From: Pseudomicrostroma phylloplanum
Lineage: Eukaryota > Basidiomycota > Exobasidiomycetes > Microstromatales
DNA length: 64,000 nt
Assembly (NCBI GenBank): GCA_039545275.1
Contig: BCHS01000003.1
Span: 1,099,561 to 1,163,560, forward strand
Direction: 5' to 3'
A program made the position numbers and the translations under genes. The notes under the pieces are model-generated. The model was given only the letters and a program-made list of their open reading frames with translations, ran no database searches and was not told the origin of the DNA. This document shows, one piece after another, positions 33,969 to 46,100 of this stretch (position 1 is its first letter; each line of letters starts with the position of its first letter).

Positions 33969-35745
33969 CTACGAAGGTCTAGCGTACGGCTCCGCCGCTG
34001 CCGCTGCTGCTCCTCTTCTTCCTCTGTGATGACGATGGCCGCCGCCACCGCCTCTACCAGCATGATGACCGTCGCTGCTACCGCCACTACCACTGCCACC
34101 GCCACCGCCACCGCCCCTTCCTCTGCCTCGGTGTCGATGAGAACCCCTGTCGTGTCTACCACCTCTATGTCCACCAGGACCACCACGACCCCCATTGCCC
34201 ATGGAATGACGGTCCATACCGCCGTCGAAGCGCATGTGAGTCCCCCCTCCGCCTCCGTTCGCTGCTGCTGCTACCGCTGCTTGTCCGTTGCGCCCTTGCA
34301 CTTGATCTTCTCGCCACACATCGTAGGTCAGTCCATCCCAAGACGCAATAGCTCTCCTGCTCCGCCAGGGTGCCGTAGGTGGGTCGTCCTGTGGCATCGC
34401 TGCGTGCCAAGCCTGCGTAGCCTGTTCCCCGAACTCCTGCATCACCTGAAACGCCCTGTCCGCCTTGAGAGCGCCGCTGCCAGCGCCATTGTTGCTGCCG
34501 TTGGCGTACTCTTCCAGCAGACGAGAATGAGGAGCTGGGTACCGCACGCTGAAGTGGTTGAGAAGGAGGGCAGAGGCACGTATGCTGCCAGCGAAGGCGC
34601 CGGCGCCTTGTGGTGTCGAGTGTCCACGACTGCTGGCCTTCTCGGTCACCTCTTCGAGAGTCTGTGGCTTCTTGGACTGCGAGAGAGCAATTGGCAGAGC
34701 GATGTTTGTGCTTTCGTGCACGAGTACGTCAGCCCCTTGCGCCAAGGGTACGAGACCCATGTGGGCGGGCAGACCACCAGATGCATCTCTTGTATCACCG
34801 CAGACACAGATTCTCCTCCCTTTGATGTCGAGTGGCGGCGGGTCAAGGAAGGTCCCATCGGGCAGATCCACCCTCTCGCGTTGCTTAAGCAGCTTCCCTA
34901 CGAGAGAGCGCGGGTTGCGCACCCCTCTCTCGGACAGGAGCCGCTCTGCATTGGCATCTAGCCGCTGAAAGGTGTCACTCGGCAGAGGTGAGGCCTGAGG
35001 TGGCTCACAGAATACGTAGCCTACGGTGGGGCAGCGGTGAAGTACCGGGGCGGCACTGATGTTCACCCCGCTGACCGAGGTGAAATTCGACCAGGCAGCC
35101 GTAGCCTCGTCGAGCACAATGTCCCGTCCGGGGAGCTCAGACTCGTGAAGTGGTAGGAGAGGAATGTCTCGCTGTGGACCATGGACAGCGGCTGAAAGGG
35201 GGACTTGGGTCTCTGCATAGCCATACGATGAGCCTGAGCCACTTGCTTCTTGTTGTTGCTGCTGGGCTTGCTCGGGCCAGAGGAGCTCGTGAACGACATA
35301 TTTGCCTTGCAGACCGGTGAAGCAAAGAGTGAGTTGCGTCCTGATCAGAGCTCGCAAGCCGAGGGGTCCGAAGATCTCTACCCGAGGTCGCTGAAGCAGA
35401 ACAGGGCGAATATAGTCAGCGGCAGTGAGGCTAGCACACAATTCGTCTCTGTTGCTGACTCACATCATTAGGCTCCACTGGCGAAGAGGGTCCCATCATG
35501 GAGTAGAGGAGCGGTACAAGTCCAAGCACATGATCTGCGTGCATATGTGTGACCAAGATGGTATGTATGCTAGCCAGCTTTGCTTCCCCACCGATGTGCC
35601 GATTCATCAGCTGGCGCTGTGTGCCCTCGCCACAGTCGACCATGACCGTCTCTCGGTCCAGATTGACCAGGAGGGAGCTGTAATTGCGGCTCGAGCTGGG
35701 CTGACTGGAGGTGCCCAGAAAGCGCAGACTCATCGTAGACGCCAT
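33969..35745 (-). CDS. Short-form tRNase Z with RGG/His-rich C-terminal tail
   Basis: Two exons, 35464-35745 and 33969-35390 (intron 73 nt), giving 567 aa. tRNase Z cuts the 3' trailer from pre-tRNAs. Metal ligands of the metallo-beta-lactamase fold are visible: D-C-G-E-G-T, T-H-M-H-A-D-H (about residues 66-72), C-G-D-T-R, H-E-S-T and N-H-F-S-V-R-Y. The layout is the short (ELAC1-like) form, although the usual length is about 360 aa. The excess is an insertion after the exosite region and, from about residue 470, a tail of Gly, Arg and His with several R-G-G units, then eight Ala or Glu-Ala residues before the end. Such RGG tails bind RNA in other proteins; that role is inferred here. Exon 2 was joined at CTTCAG because it gives R-P-R-V-E-I-F-G-P in frame. 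It is divergent from ELP5. Confidence 0.88.
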
Positions 35746-35943
35746 GTTGGCTGTCAGAGCTGTTAGACGAGCGTGTATGCTATGCCAGAGGGATTGAGTG
35801 AGTCATGCTTTGCTCCACCTGTGCCGCTGATATTTCCAATTTCCCCACTTCCGTCGGTGAAGCAATTCTTCGCGTCGACTCCCTTTCCGACGCAGCTCCC
35901 TCGGCACCATCTTCCACCCTTTGGTATCCTCACCGCGGCGAAG

Positions 35944-37864
35944 ATGAAGGCAGCTCCACCCTCGCCTCTTCTGTCGCTCTTGACAGGACCATCGAGCTCT
36001 TCCTCTACCACCCTCGTGCATGTGAAGCAGACGACTCTTCAGTCTTGCGCTCCACTCCTCTCCGAGCTTGTTCATGCAGCCCTAGACCGGAGCGAGAAGG
36101 TTGTTCTTTTCACCTCAGGCGAAAGGCGGCCGTTGTCCTTTCTGACGACTGAAGCTCCTCAGGGCATCTCAGTCATTGCGCCAAATCGGACAGCAGAGTA
36201 TGAAGTGGTTAGCCAGCGTACGGACGTATACTGGGAGCTTACTCGCGCCCTGTCAGAAGGTGAGTAGTCGGTGCGGCAAGGAGATGGTACGGCCGGGCAG
36301 CGATCTCTGATAGCCTGTGCCTCTTTCCATCTGTGCTTTCTCAGCTTCATCAAGCGGTCGTCCCACAACTCTTGTCTTCGAGTCTCTAGATACCCTTCTC
36401 GACGACGTCGCTGAGGCCGCAGATCCAGCAAGACAAGTCTACCGACAGCTACAGCGGGCAGCCTCTGCTCTACCAGGTCAGTCTACACAGGTGTTTGATG
36501 GCGTGAGAGAGGCTCCATACTGACCTGGTGCGTGCACGTTCAACTCTATAGCCTACTCTAGGCTTGTCTTCGTCACCTCTTCGCCTGGCGGCTCGTTGCA
36601 ACCTGCGTTGCAATCGCAGCTGCTGTCCCTAATTTCCTCACCTCACTTTATCAAGTCGCAGCCTCAGACAGATTCCTTACCAGCTGCCGGACCCTCTTCG
36701 CTGAGAGATGCTTCCTCAGCCAACGGCGCTTCACCTCCGCTACTGACTGTGCAAGTGCACCCGCCGGCCCTATGGAGGCGTCTGCTCAAAGTCTACAGCA
36801 CAGGTCTTCGTCCGGCTTCCACTTCCTCCGAGGTAGCTCAGCAGCTGAGATCCACATACCAGAAAGGGTCTTCAGAACATCTCACGGCTCCTAGACGGCT
36901 GCAGAGGAGAGACGCATCTGCTGCTCGGGAGCGAGGAGCCTCCACGCCTGCCTCTGAGCTGGTGGGCATCTTCGACTGGGATGCACGCACCACCGACCCC
37001 CGCCTCTGGCCCATCCTTGCCCAGCTGGAAGCCACCTCAGACGTGACTGGAGGCGAGGCTGCCGGTCATGCTTGGTTTCTAGACAGCGGGAGCGACCTCA
37101 TGGGTGAAGAGATTGAGGCAGTCCGGCCAGCCAGGTCGAGGGACGCAATTGAATCATCCGCAACGCCCTTTGATCCGATAGCAGCGAGAATCACCTTGGC
37201 AGATTTGCTTGGCCCACCTACCTCTGGAACTTCGTCGAAGACGTCTTCCTCACACAATGCGTCCTCGGGCATATCACATCGTAGCCGCACGGGCTGGGGC
37301 CTGATCACATCGCAACATCGCCTACCGGGAGGCAAGTTCGGCGAGGAAGTATTCGGGTGCGTCGCCCAGCTCCAACGGCAGGGTACGACTGGGGCTCAGG
37401 TAGCCGTGGACACTCAAGACCCGCTCAAGAGCAGACTACGATTGGTGCCGTTAGAAATGGGCGACCAGCGAGCTGCTGCCGAGTCGAGTAGGCATGGGGC
37501 AGCTTCGAGAGAGCAGGGCTCGACGGCAGGGGCCACAGCAGGAGGTCCCACTCCGCCTCCACAGCGGGACCACTCCTCTCTGATCGACTCACTCCCCTTC
37601 AAGCTCTCCCTCACCGACGAGCAGCGCTCCAGGAGAGGCAACGTGGACCTACCCTTTGCGCCCAGCGATCGCATCTACGAGGGTCTTTCATCAGAGCAAA
37701 CGGACACCTCGAGCAATGGTAGGAGAACGGGTGGAGGAGAAGAGGGAGAGATGGGAGAGATGGGGCTGAGGAGAGGCACGACGGGGCAGAGTACCATCTA
37801 CTTTGAGCCGGACAGCGCTGATGAGGAGGACGATGAGGATCCGGACGAGGATCTGGACTTCTAG
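35944..37864 (+). CDS. ELP5: Elongator complex subunit Elp5
   Basis: Three exons: 35944-36259, 36345-36476 and 36552-37864, giving 586 aa. Elp5 is part of the Elp4-5-6 subcomplex, a RecA-like ring that binds tRNA for the wobble-uridine modification made by Elongator. The N-terminal fold is recognisable (L-L-S-L-L-T-G-P-S-S-S-S, then L-V-F-E-S-L-D-T-L-L and S-R-L-V-F-V-T-S-S-P-G-G). The C terminus is diagnostic: P-F-K-L-S-L-T-D-E-Q followed by I-Y-F-E-P-D-S-A-D-E-E-D-D-E-D-P-D-E-D-L-D-F. Extra Ser/Arg-rich loops make it longer than the roughly 310 aa yeast protein. An in-frame upstream ATG at 35782 would add 54 residues; 35944 was preferred because the fold starts there. It is convergent with ATP19. 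Confidence 0.82.
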
Positions 37865-38078
37865 TACGCCTGCGCTCAGAGGAGCGAGGAACCATGTGCA
37901 GGCCCTGCTCCTTTTGCTCGATACTAGCATCGCTCTGTCACGTCCTTCTTACCTCACAATGTACTCTCATCTCATCTCATGTCATCTCCTTTATCGAATC
38001 CACTGTATTGCTGTTGCTGATGAGTGAGAACGACAGTCTACAAAGAGCCCAAGAGCACTGGATTGGCTTGATGGGCGC

Positions 38079-38686
38079 TTAGACGAGACGCTCTCCGCTC
38101 TTGTCACCGTGTCCTTCTGCCTCTGCCATGAAGTTCTTGATGAAGGCTTCCTCGTCACTGTGAGGGTAGAGCATGGTGGAAGGTGTGAGCGGGGGGTCGC
38201 AGGAGAAGGTGCGCTTTTGCGTGGTTGTCTCCTTTCGCTTCCCTCTCCAGTGGGAGCAAGGTACCAGCCCTCATATGCTCGCTGGCGGGACAGCACCGAC
38301 TGCCTCCTCCCCGACCTTCTTCTTTGCTCCTTTGAACCCCAAGACCATTCCCCCGCCCTCGCTCATTCATCCCATGCCTCTCTCCTCATCTTCCCCGACC
38401 ACCCTATGAGCCGCTCTCCATACTCACGAGCTAGCAGCATTGATAGGTGGGTCGACCGACTTGGGTCCACCAGCAGCTCCTCCAGCAGGCTTGGGCTCAC
38501 CGCCTCCCCTGGTAGCGAGGAAGCCGCCGAGACCGTAGAGGCCAAAGATGCCGAGGGCGAGGTGCTCGTTGAGGATCTTCTTGCCGGCGATGCTGTGGAG
38601 TGGAGAGAGAGACAAGACGGGTGAGCACGGAGAGTGAGGAGGGAAGGAGAGCAACTGTGGAGAGGAAAAGCTCACGTGTACGACAT
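38079..38686 (-). CDS. ATP19: Mitochondrial ATP synthase subunit k (Atp19 type)
   Basis: Three exons: 38676-38686 (11 nt), 38428-38592 and 38079-38157, giving 84 aa (yeast 68). Subunit k is a small inner-membrane protein at the dimer interface of F1Fo ATP synthase. The N terminus, M-S-Y-T-I-A-G-K-K-I-L-N-E-H-L-A-L-G, leads into one membrane helix (I-F-G-L-Y-G-L-G-G-F-L-A). A Gly/Ala/Pro hinge follows and then the family end S-S-D-E-E-A-F-I-K-N-F-M-A-E-A-E. Every join is in frame. The second intron is 270 nt, about three times the local norm. The protein is divergent from RPF1 and too short to be seen without splicing. Confidence 0.88.
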
Positions 38687-39030
38687 GTTGCTGGTATCTG
38701 ATATGCGGTGTGGTGGGTGGTAAGGTCTGTCTGGGAGCTGTGTACCGACGATGAGCTCGGCCATTCGTGGGAGTGGGCGTGGGCGTGGGTGAGTGGTGCG
38801 CGCGATCCCGGACCTTCCTGCCTGTCCGCCTTCCCGTCTTCCGTTCCGATGTCGAGATGCAGGGACATGGCCCACTCCCAAAATTTTGGCTCAGAGGTGC
38901 GTGCAGGTGGATCTTCCTACACCACCTCGACTTCGCAGCGGTCACTACAGCATCGAGGACATTCTGGCGTACTGTTACCTTCCACCTCTATCGATTTCCC
39001 CAGACTAGCGACTAGTCTACGTTGCCCACC
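38687..39030. promoter_or_regulatory. Shared promoter of ATP19 and RPF1
   Basis: A 344 bp head-to-head spacer with a GGGCGTGG-type repeat near 38774-38790. No TATA box was seen. It is inferred to drive both genes. Confidence 0.4.
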
Positions 39031-40444
39031 ATGCCGGACTCACCGCCCCCTCGGGGCTCCTTCAAGCACATTGGCAATAAGGAGAAGCGCCAAGTGGAAT
39101 ATCGCAAGTTCAGATCGGACAAGCGCAAGGGCAAGCTAGCCAGGAGAATGGCCCAGGCAAAGGAGGAAAGGGGACCTGGTGGTGAGGAGATGAAGAAGGT
39201 GAGTGACCATGGAGAGAAGTTCGCCCTAGGGAAGGCCTGGACAGCCAGCTAATCATCCTACCCGTCCGTGTATGAATTCTCCGCTCTCTTAGGCTCGTTT
39301 GGCAGAGAACAAGACCCGAACAATCGAGAATACCCGAGTCTTCAACCCCACAATCATCTCCGAGCCCAACTCTCACCCAGGTCTCAAGCCTTCACAGGCA
39401 GTCATCGACGCTCAGCAACAGGCAGCTGAGAGCTCCAGTGCTGCAGCCGCCCGAGCAAGGAAGGAGCAAGGAGAGGGCTCAGGTGATGAGGGCGAGGATG
39501 GTGAAGAGGACGCAGAAGAGGACGAAGATGAGGATGCCAAGGCGCAAGCGGCTGAAGAAGCCTTCGAGGAAGCCTCGGCCCCTCCCGCTATCCTCATCAC
39601 TACCTCCGCCCCGTCCTCATCGACCTCTCCGCACCTCGCCTCTGTGAATGCCCGCTCGCATCCAGCAGAGAAGACACGAGACTTCATCGATGAGCTGCTC
39701 AACATGTTCCCTGGGGGCGAGTATCGCCCACGGGCAAAGGCAAAGGGCGCCTCGCTGGGGAAGATTGCAGGCTGGGCTCGCAAGAGGGGTTACAACGCCA
39801 TGCTAGTGATAGGCGAGGACCACAAAGCCCCAACGATGCTCACGCTCATCGGCCTACCCGAAGGACCCACAGCAGTGTTCCGCCTGACCAGCGTGCAGCT
39901 CGGCAAGGAGATCACCGGTCACGCCCGCTCCACCCCTCACACTCCCGAGCTGATCCTCAACAACTTCACTACCGCCCTAGGCCACTCGGTCGGCTCCCTG
40001 CTGCAATCCCTCTTCCCCTCTGTCCCCCAACTCGAGGGTCGCCAGGTTCTCACAGCGCACAACCAGCGCGACTTTGTCTTCTTCCGTCGCCATCGGTACG
40101 AGTTCACCATTCGAAAGGGAGTGGAAAAGGCCCGTCTGCAGGAGATCGGCCCGAGGTTCACGGTCAAGCTGAGGAAAATGGTCAATGGGTTGCCCAATGG
40201 CGCTGGTGGGTGGGATGGAGTTGTGGACTTTGATGGAGATGGAGCCCTCACGGCCCCCGTCGCTGGATCGAGGGAGGAGGCAGAGGAGGAGAGGGCGGCG
40301 CGGGACGAAGCGGACGGAAGGACAGGTGCGGGAGAGGCTGCTGCAAAGTCGAAGAAGCGTACCAGGGGTCAAGTGGAAGAGGCTACGACCGAGTTCGAGT
40401 GGAAGCCAAAGATGGGCGTCTCGCGTCGCAACTTCTACCTCTGA
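39031..40444 (+). CDS. RPF1: Ribosome production factor 1 (Brix domain)
   Basis: Two exons, 39031-39198 and 39293-40444, giving 439 aa. Rpf1 is a nucleolar factor for pre-60S assembly and 27S pre-rRNA processing. The N terminus is Lys/Arg-rich (K-E-K-R-Q-V-E-Y-R-K-F). A long acidic segment lies at about residues 110-140. The Brix domain begins near residue 178 (T-R-D-F-I-D-E-L-L-N-M-F-P-G-G-E-Y), and the block L-G-K-I-A-G-W-A-R-K-R-G-Y is typical of Rpf1. Later conserved pieces are G-P-T-A-V-F-R-L-T-S, G-H-A-R-S-T-P-H-T-P-E-L-I-L-N-N-F and H-N-Q-R-D-F-V-F-F-R-R-H-R-Y, then Q-E-I-G-P-R-F-T-V-K-L-R. The ATG at 39031 has a strong context (CCACCATGCC). Confidence 0.93.
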
Positions 40445-40656
40445 GCTGTGGCGCTGGGATCTTCTGCTGGAACTGGGGATGGGCGACGGCTCACGGCAGA
40501 CGCTGTGCATTTCTGCCTATCTGTACAATACAATGGATGTAGAAGAAGAGAATCTCTGGTGCGAAGAGCGTGTGATGTATGTGGATCTGCCCGTTGGCAG
40601 CTACCCAAGGGTCTACTGAAAATCCCTCCCCCCTGCCTTCACCTCATCACCTCACC

Positions 40657-42759
40657 TCACCCCTTGAGCTCCGTGCTCGGAGGCAGCAAAGGCCCCGTCC
40701 CACCAACCGCTGCGATACGCCCAATCAGCCTCGTCCTCCCCTCTCGCGTGATCAATCGTACACCAGGCTTGACAAACTCTGGGCTGCGGATAAACTGCAG
40801 TCGCAGGCGTGCTCGGTCGCCTGTGCGGATCACGGGCTTCTCGTCTCCCCCACCAGCGCCCCCGCCGCTGCCCCCGCCGCTGCTGCCGGCTGCTCTGAGG
40901 GTGGTGGTGGTGGTAGTAGTGGTAGTGCCGGAGGCAGTAGCAGAGGCGGCACTGGCATTGGCAGCCTCCTCCTCCGTCGTGCTCCCATCCATCTTTGCAA
41001 TCGCCGTGATCCTCACCGTCTGCCTGATTCCCGCCGCATGGAGCACCATGCAAGATCCGACGGACAGGGTGGTAGCGTGGTGCAGACAGAGGATCTCAGC
41101 GTCAAAGACCAGGTAGGCCTGTGGTGGCACATCGGACTTGGCGATCATCACCATTCCCTTTCGCACTTGATTGCGGCGCACGCGCTTGAGAGCAAAGGAG
41201 GCGGATTGACCTGCGACGGCGGATTCGACGTTGACTCGTTTCCTTTGGATGGATCGTACGGCAGTCTGGATGAATTGACCTAGAGAGTCAGGGCCGATGA
41301 GGAGACTGTCTCCGATCTTGACTGAGCCGCTCGTTATTACTCCCGAGACAGTTGTCCCCACGAAAGGTACGCTGAAGATGTCTGAGATCTGCAGCTCGAA
41401 TGGCTTCCCAGCGTCGTACTTCGAGATGTTCGACTGAGGAAGCACGTTGAGGAAGCTCCTCAGCAGGTCCAAATTGTGTCCCGTGACATTTGAGATCTGA
41501 AAGATGGGGCAAATCCTGTCCGTCCCGAGCCTGAGCGCACAATCTACGACTTGCTCCATGTTCTCTACAAAGACGGGCGTCTTGCGACATCCCGGGGAGC
41601 GCAAAACTTTGCTCAGCTGCTTGATCGTGGCTTCGAGGATCTGTGGAGGGCACATGTCGATCTTGGTGATTGTGACGAACACGGGGATAGAGAGGGCGAG
41701 TGCCACTCCGAGGTGCTCCTTGGACATGCCGATCAATCCTGCATTCGCGCCGACCATGAGCATTCCGTACTCGGGCAGGTTGGCCGTAAGACCGCCGATC
41801 GTGGTGCGCAAGTACCTCTCGTGGCCAGCCAGGTCGAGGAAATTGACAATCTTGGCCGAGCGAGCGCAGACCTCCTCCCAGGAGAGTTTCCTGCCTTCCT
41901 CCTTGGACCCTACGATGCCCATCACATGCTCGCCGGTGGCAGTGAGGCCGAGGAGCTCCATTCCTACACTACTTGTCCGTCCGCTCTCGATCTCGTGCTT
42001 GTGGCGGAACAGATTACTGTTGATAATTGAGAGCAAGAAGGAGCACAAGGCTCGTCAGATCCTGTCTCGGGATATTCGTACTCTATGGCGTACTCACACT
42101 CTGGCTTTGCCCCTTCCATCATCCAGCCCTCCCTTGGTCAAAACGCCCAACGTGGTACTCTTGCCCGCATCGACATTCCCCACGCATGCGACCCGAATCT
42201 CAACAAAGTCCTGGGGCGCCGTAGGTATCAGCCTCAGCATGATCCAAGCCTTTCCCTCGTCCTTCCTTTCAAGCAAGACGGCCGCCTCGCACCCGACTTC
42301 CTTGGCTGCGTCCCTGACATTGGAGAGGATGGTGGTATACTCGTCGGGGGTGAGGGGCATGTCACTCCCATCGCGTTCTTTGCCGATGAGCAGGACGGAC
42401 TCGCCTCCGTGTGTAAGGACTCTACGGGCGAGTAAGGTGGCAAGGGAAGGACGCTCCTCGCCTTCCCCTGCTGCAATACCTCCATCTGCTTCGGGTACTA
42501 CGCCGATGCCGAGCAGCTGCTCTTTATAGCTCCTCGGATCGGCAGAGGTGGCTGTTGCGTCATCTCCCTCTCCGCCTAGAGGCCCACCGAGCTGTGTCCT
42601 ATTGAGGTCAGAGGTGAGACTGTCGACGGTGGGTATTGAGCTGGTGGGTTTGCTGCTAGAGGCGGTGGCTGAGGTGGAAGCAGTGGCGGAAGTGGCTGAT
42701 CGAGGCGTGGTGGGCGGTGGTATCCTCGATGACGAGGGGAGCGAGGCTATGGTGGACAT
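40657..42759 (-). CDS. GTPBP1: GTPBP1/GTPBP2-type translational GTPase
   Basis: Two exons, 42098-42759 and 40657-42016 (intron 81 nt), giving 673 aa. Relatives of EF-Tu/eRF3 in this family act in ribosome rescue and mRNA decay. Motifs: G1 G-N-V-D-A-G-K-S-T near residue 200, [15 protein letters not shown] (switch I), G3 D-L-A-G-H-E, and G4 T-K-I-D. The domain II and III barrels follow ([14 protein letters not shown]). The intron falls between G1 and switch I, and the join gives [12 protein letters not shown] as in the family. A low-complexity insert of Ala, nine Thr and Gly/Ser (coding about 40850-40975) interrupts the last barrel. An in-frame ATG at 42897 could add 46 residues; 42759 was preferred because the sequence after it resembles a normal N terminus. 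Confidence 0.9.
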
Positions 42760-43183
42760 CCTCGATGGATGTGGATGTTTAGTGCGTGTATGCTCTCCTG
42801 TCAAGCTTGGTATCGTTGAGCAATGGAGTGGACGATGAGCATAGATGGTCAGAGGAATACGAAGATATGTCCCTCCTGTACGAAGGAGTGACTCCATGCG
42901 CCTGCCTCCACGCTGGGGCCACCCGCTTGCTCCTTTGCCTGCACGCCCTGCAGCTTCGACGCACCGCTGACCTCAGTCGTGCCGCGCCCGCGCCAGGCAG
43001 CACACGCACACCCAGTGCGGGGGCGGGGAGGTGAGTCACCAGGCGCGTACACTCCATGCACATCGACGAACTTTACAATGGACAGAGATGGATTCACATG
43101 CATGCAGGGCAACGAAGCAATGGTAACATATGCAGGTGCAGTCAACCTAGAGTATTTGCCAATGCTTGTATCTCCTGCTGAGA
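42760..43183. other. Spacer between GTPBP1-type gene and VSB1-like gene
   Basis: About 420 bp. Both flanking genes are on the minus strand, so this holds the promoter of the GTPase gene and the 3' region of the transporter gene. No gene or repeat was seen. Confidence 0.5.
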
Positions 43184-46100
43184 CTAAGACAACCTCGACA
43201 CCAGGTAGTTCATCAGGTTCTCCTGCTCGTCTCCCGTCACGCGCAGCAGCAGCGCAACAAACAGGGAGAAGCTCTCTGGCGCCTCCCGCTCCAGACGCTT
43301 GAGACTCTTCAGGTCCAGCTTCCAAAGGACACTGTTCAGCTCTGCACGCGTAGTCGTGTTCCTCGCCTGGCGTGAGAGGAAGGAGAGCTCTCCTGCGATT
43401 GTGCCTGCCAGCATGGCCTCATTAAGGTCAAAGGCCTCCTGCTCAAAGTCATACCGAGCTTTCAACGCACCCCGCTCGATGAGATACATCGCATCGGGCT
43501 CGTCCCCTACCTTCCAAACCAACTCTCCTCGCAGCAACTCCACCCGCTCAAAGTACTTTGCCAGACGGTTAAAGAAGCACTCGTCCTGCTCTGCCGATGC
43601 ATAAGCACCAAAGGTCACCAGCAGGAGGGGGTACGGCTGCTCCTGCCCACCTCCCTGCGTAGATGCGCGCCGGTGAAGACCGACACCGTTGCTACGACGG
43701 TGGTGGGAGTGGTCCCGCTCCTCGCAGCCCTTCTCGGGTCGCGCAGGTGCAGACCTTTCCCCTCGCTTCACTGCCGTCTTGGCAGCCTCGTGCAGGTGAT
43801 GCCTTCGAGGCGAGTTCTCAAAGGCCTCATCCAGCACAAACGCAGGGGGGCGCTTGGTGTCTGGTACATCCAGCGCACCGTCGGCTCCCAATGAGGCTTG
43901 CTTCAGCTGCTTGCCTGCTTGTAGGCTAGATGCGTACATCCCGCGCAGGTAGGAGTTCTCCGTCCACTCCAGAGCCTCGTTCAGGTAGTGGAAGGACTCG
44001 ATGCGCAGGCCACAATCGGACCAGAGGCCCACTGATCGGAGAGCACGTCCGACTTCGGAGTCTGGCGTCAGACCACAGAAGACTAGCACGACATCTTTCG
44101 CTTGGAGCAATCTCTGGATCCTAGTAAAGGCCTCCGCGGCCGAGAAGTCGATACCGGAGACGAGGTGGAAGTCGATGACGAGGAACCTCATGGGCTTCTG
44201 TTGCCAAGTAGCAATGTCCAGCGCTTTCCTGATCAATGCCTCGACCGAGTTGATGGTGGCGAAGAAGAGGAACCCTTGAAGCTTGAGGATCTGCGTCTGG
44301 ACCCCGACTGCTTCGAGGAATTTGCGTTGCGTCATTGGCCTTCGCACCGTAGAGCGAGCGATACTGCCATCGAAGCAGGCGCGCACGCTCTTCCTCCTGG
44401 CCATCTGAATCGTCAGGAAGAGGCAGGCGATGCAGATACCCGCCAAGATACCAATGACAAAGTCTGCTAGTGACATGACGATGATGATAAACCAGATGGT
44501 GAGGTATTCCCACATGTTCACCCGACCAATCGTATCCCACACGGCTTCCTTGCAGAGATCGATGCCCAGCAGAAAAATCAGGGCTCCTACTGTCGAGACG
44601 TTGAGGTAGTTGATCGCACCTGGACCGATGATGAGGATAACAGCAGTGGCCCCTGCCAGCATGAGACCTGAGAGGACGTTGCCGCCACCGACGCGGTAGA
44701 AGAGGAGCGAGTTGGAGAAGCAGAGGTAATTTGGCACTGTGAAGAAGCATCCGGCAATAAGATTACTGATACCGTGTCCAGTGAGCTCGCGATCGACATC
44801 GACGTTGTCCTCCTTCAGACTGACGCCCAATGCTGGAACATTGAGGGGTACGTGCAGTACGGAGAAGAAGGTCAACGAGATCATCGTGGGCATGGTGTTC
44901 CAAAGAGCCCTGATAGAGGTCTGCGAGAAGTCCAGGTAGGTAAGGTACCGCCAGAAAGGAGCCTCTCCTGCCGAGCCAATGTCAAAGATCCAACCTTCGT
45001 AGCGAAGCTTGTCCAGAGGCATCCCCAGGAAGGTCACCGAGATCAGATAGAAGATTGGAGTAATTGCAAGGAAGTAGCCAGGCATCAGGAGCGGGTGGTG
45101 AATCCTACCAGCGATGATCTTGAGCACAATGGCTAGGAGCAGAGGGATGCCCCACAATGCAATCATCTTTTCTGACTGGAAGAAGTATTTGAGTGTCGCC
45201 AGGTCGTACTGGAAGCCAGCTTCGGCTTCCAACCGACCAGCTACTTCGAAGCCGGTCTCCAACAGGAAGACTCCGACGCCTCCGATGCATCCGACGAGAA
45301 TATGGCGAGGGAAGAAACCAATCAGCACTCCCAGCCGGCCGAGCCCGAGAAGCAGGAAGGCCACGCCGGTGAAGATGGACGATAGAGCAAAGGCAATCAT
45401 CGTGGTAGCTACGATGGACTTGGGGTTGTCGTCTCCGATCGTTGCGATGATGGTTGTGCATAGAATATGGTAGAAGGGCACAACCTGTATGGGAGCAAGG
45501 TGAGCACATTCAGCCTTCTGATCAGATGCTCACGTCTATCAGAACCCAAAACTCACCTCAATCATCATACTGCCATTTCCACCCTTGAAGATTGACCCTC
45601 CCAGGGTAAATGTCAATTGAGCAATCACACACGTCACAAAGAACATGCTGACTCCATCTCCTCCAAAGTTAGCAAACAGCGGGTAGCTCGAAGGGAAGAT
45701 GATCAGACCGTAAGAGACTCCATCGAGAATGTTCATGAGAAGACCCAAAATGGTAGCAGGTAGCAGCCTGATAGGTTCGGCAGACGCATCGAGCACGTCA
45801 CGCCATGTGAGTTTACTCATGGACACCGCTGCAGATCGAACGAACTCTGTGGGCGAGAAGCACTCTCGAGTGGACCTTTCACCATGACCTGGCCGCCATC
45901 GAGCTGGGACCACATTCCAAGCTGCGTTCAGGGACGCAGTCTCATCTGGAGAGTCGTCGGGGAATCCAGTCGTAGAGACTAGACTTCCGCCTTCAGCTGC
46001 CATGGAGGCCTGAGCAAGCACACCATAGCCATAGGAGGTCCGCTTCGCCTTCTTGCCCTGCGCTTCACGGACGTTGAAGCTTGACCCGCGGCCCTCTCCA

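Noticed and set aside
34026..34961. 311-codon plus-strand frame
   Set aside because: It is antisense to the tRNase Z gene, whose metal-binding motifs are clear. The Thr/Ala/Met-rich start is the shadow of the RGG tail.
41504..42529. 341-codon plus-strand frame
   Set aside because: It is antisense to the GTPBP1-type gene and has no motif of its own.
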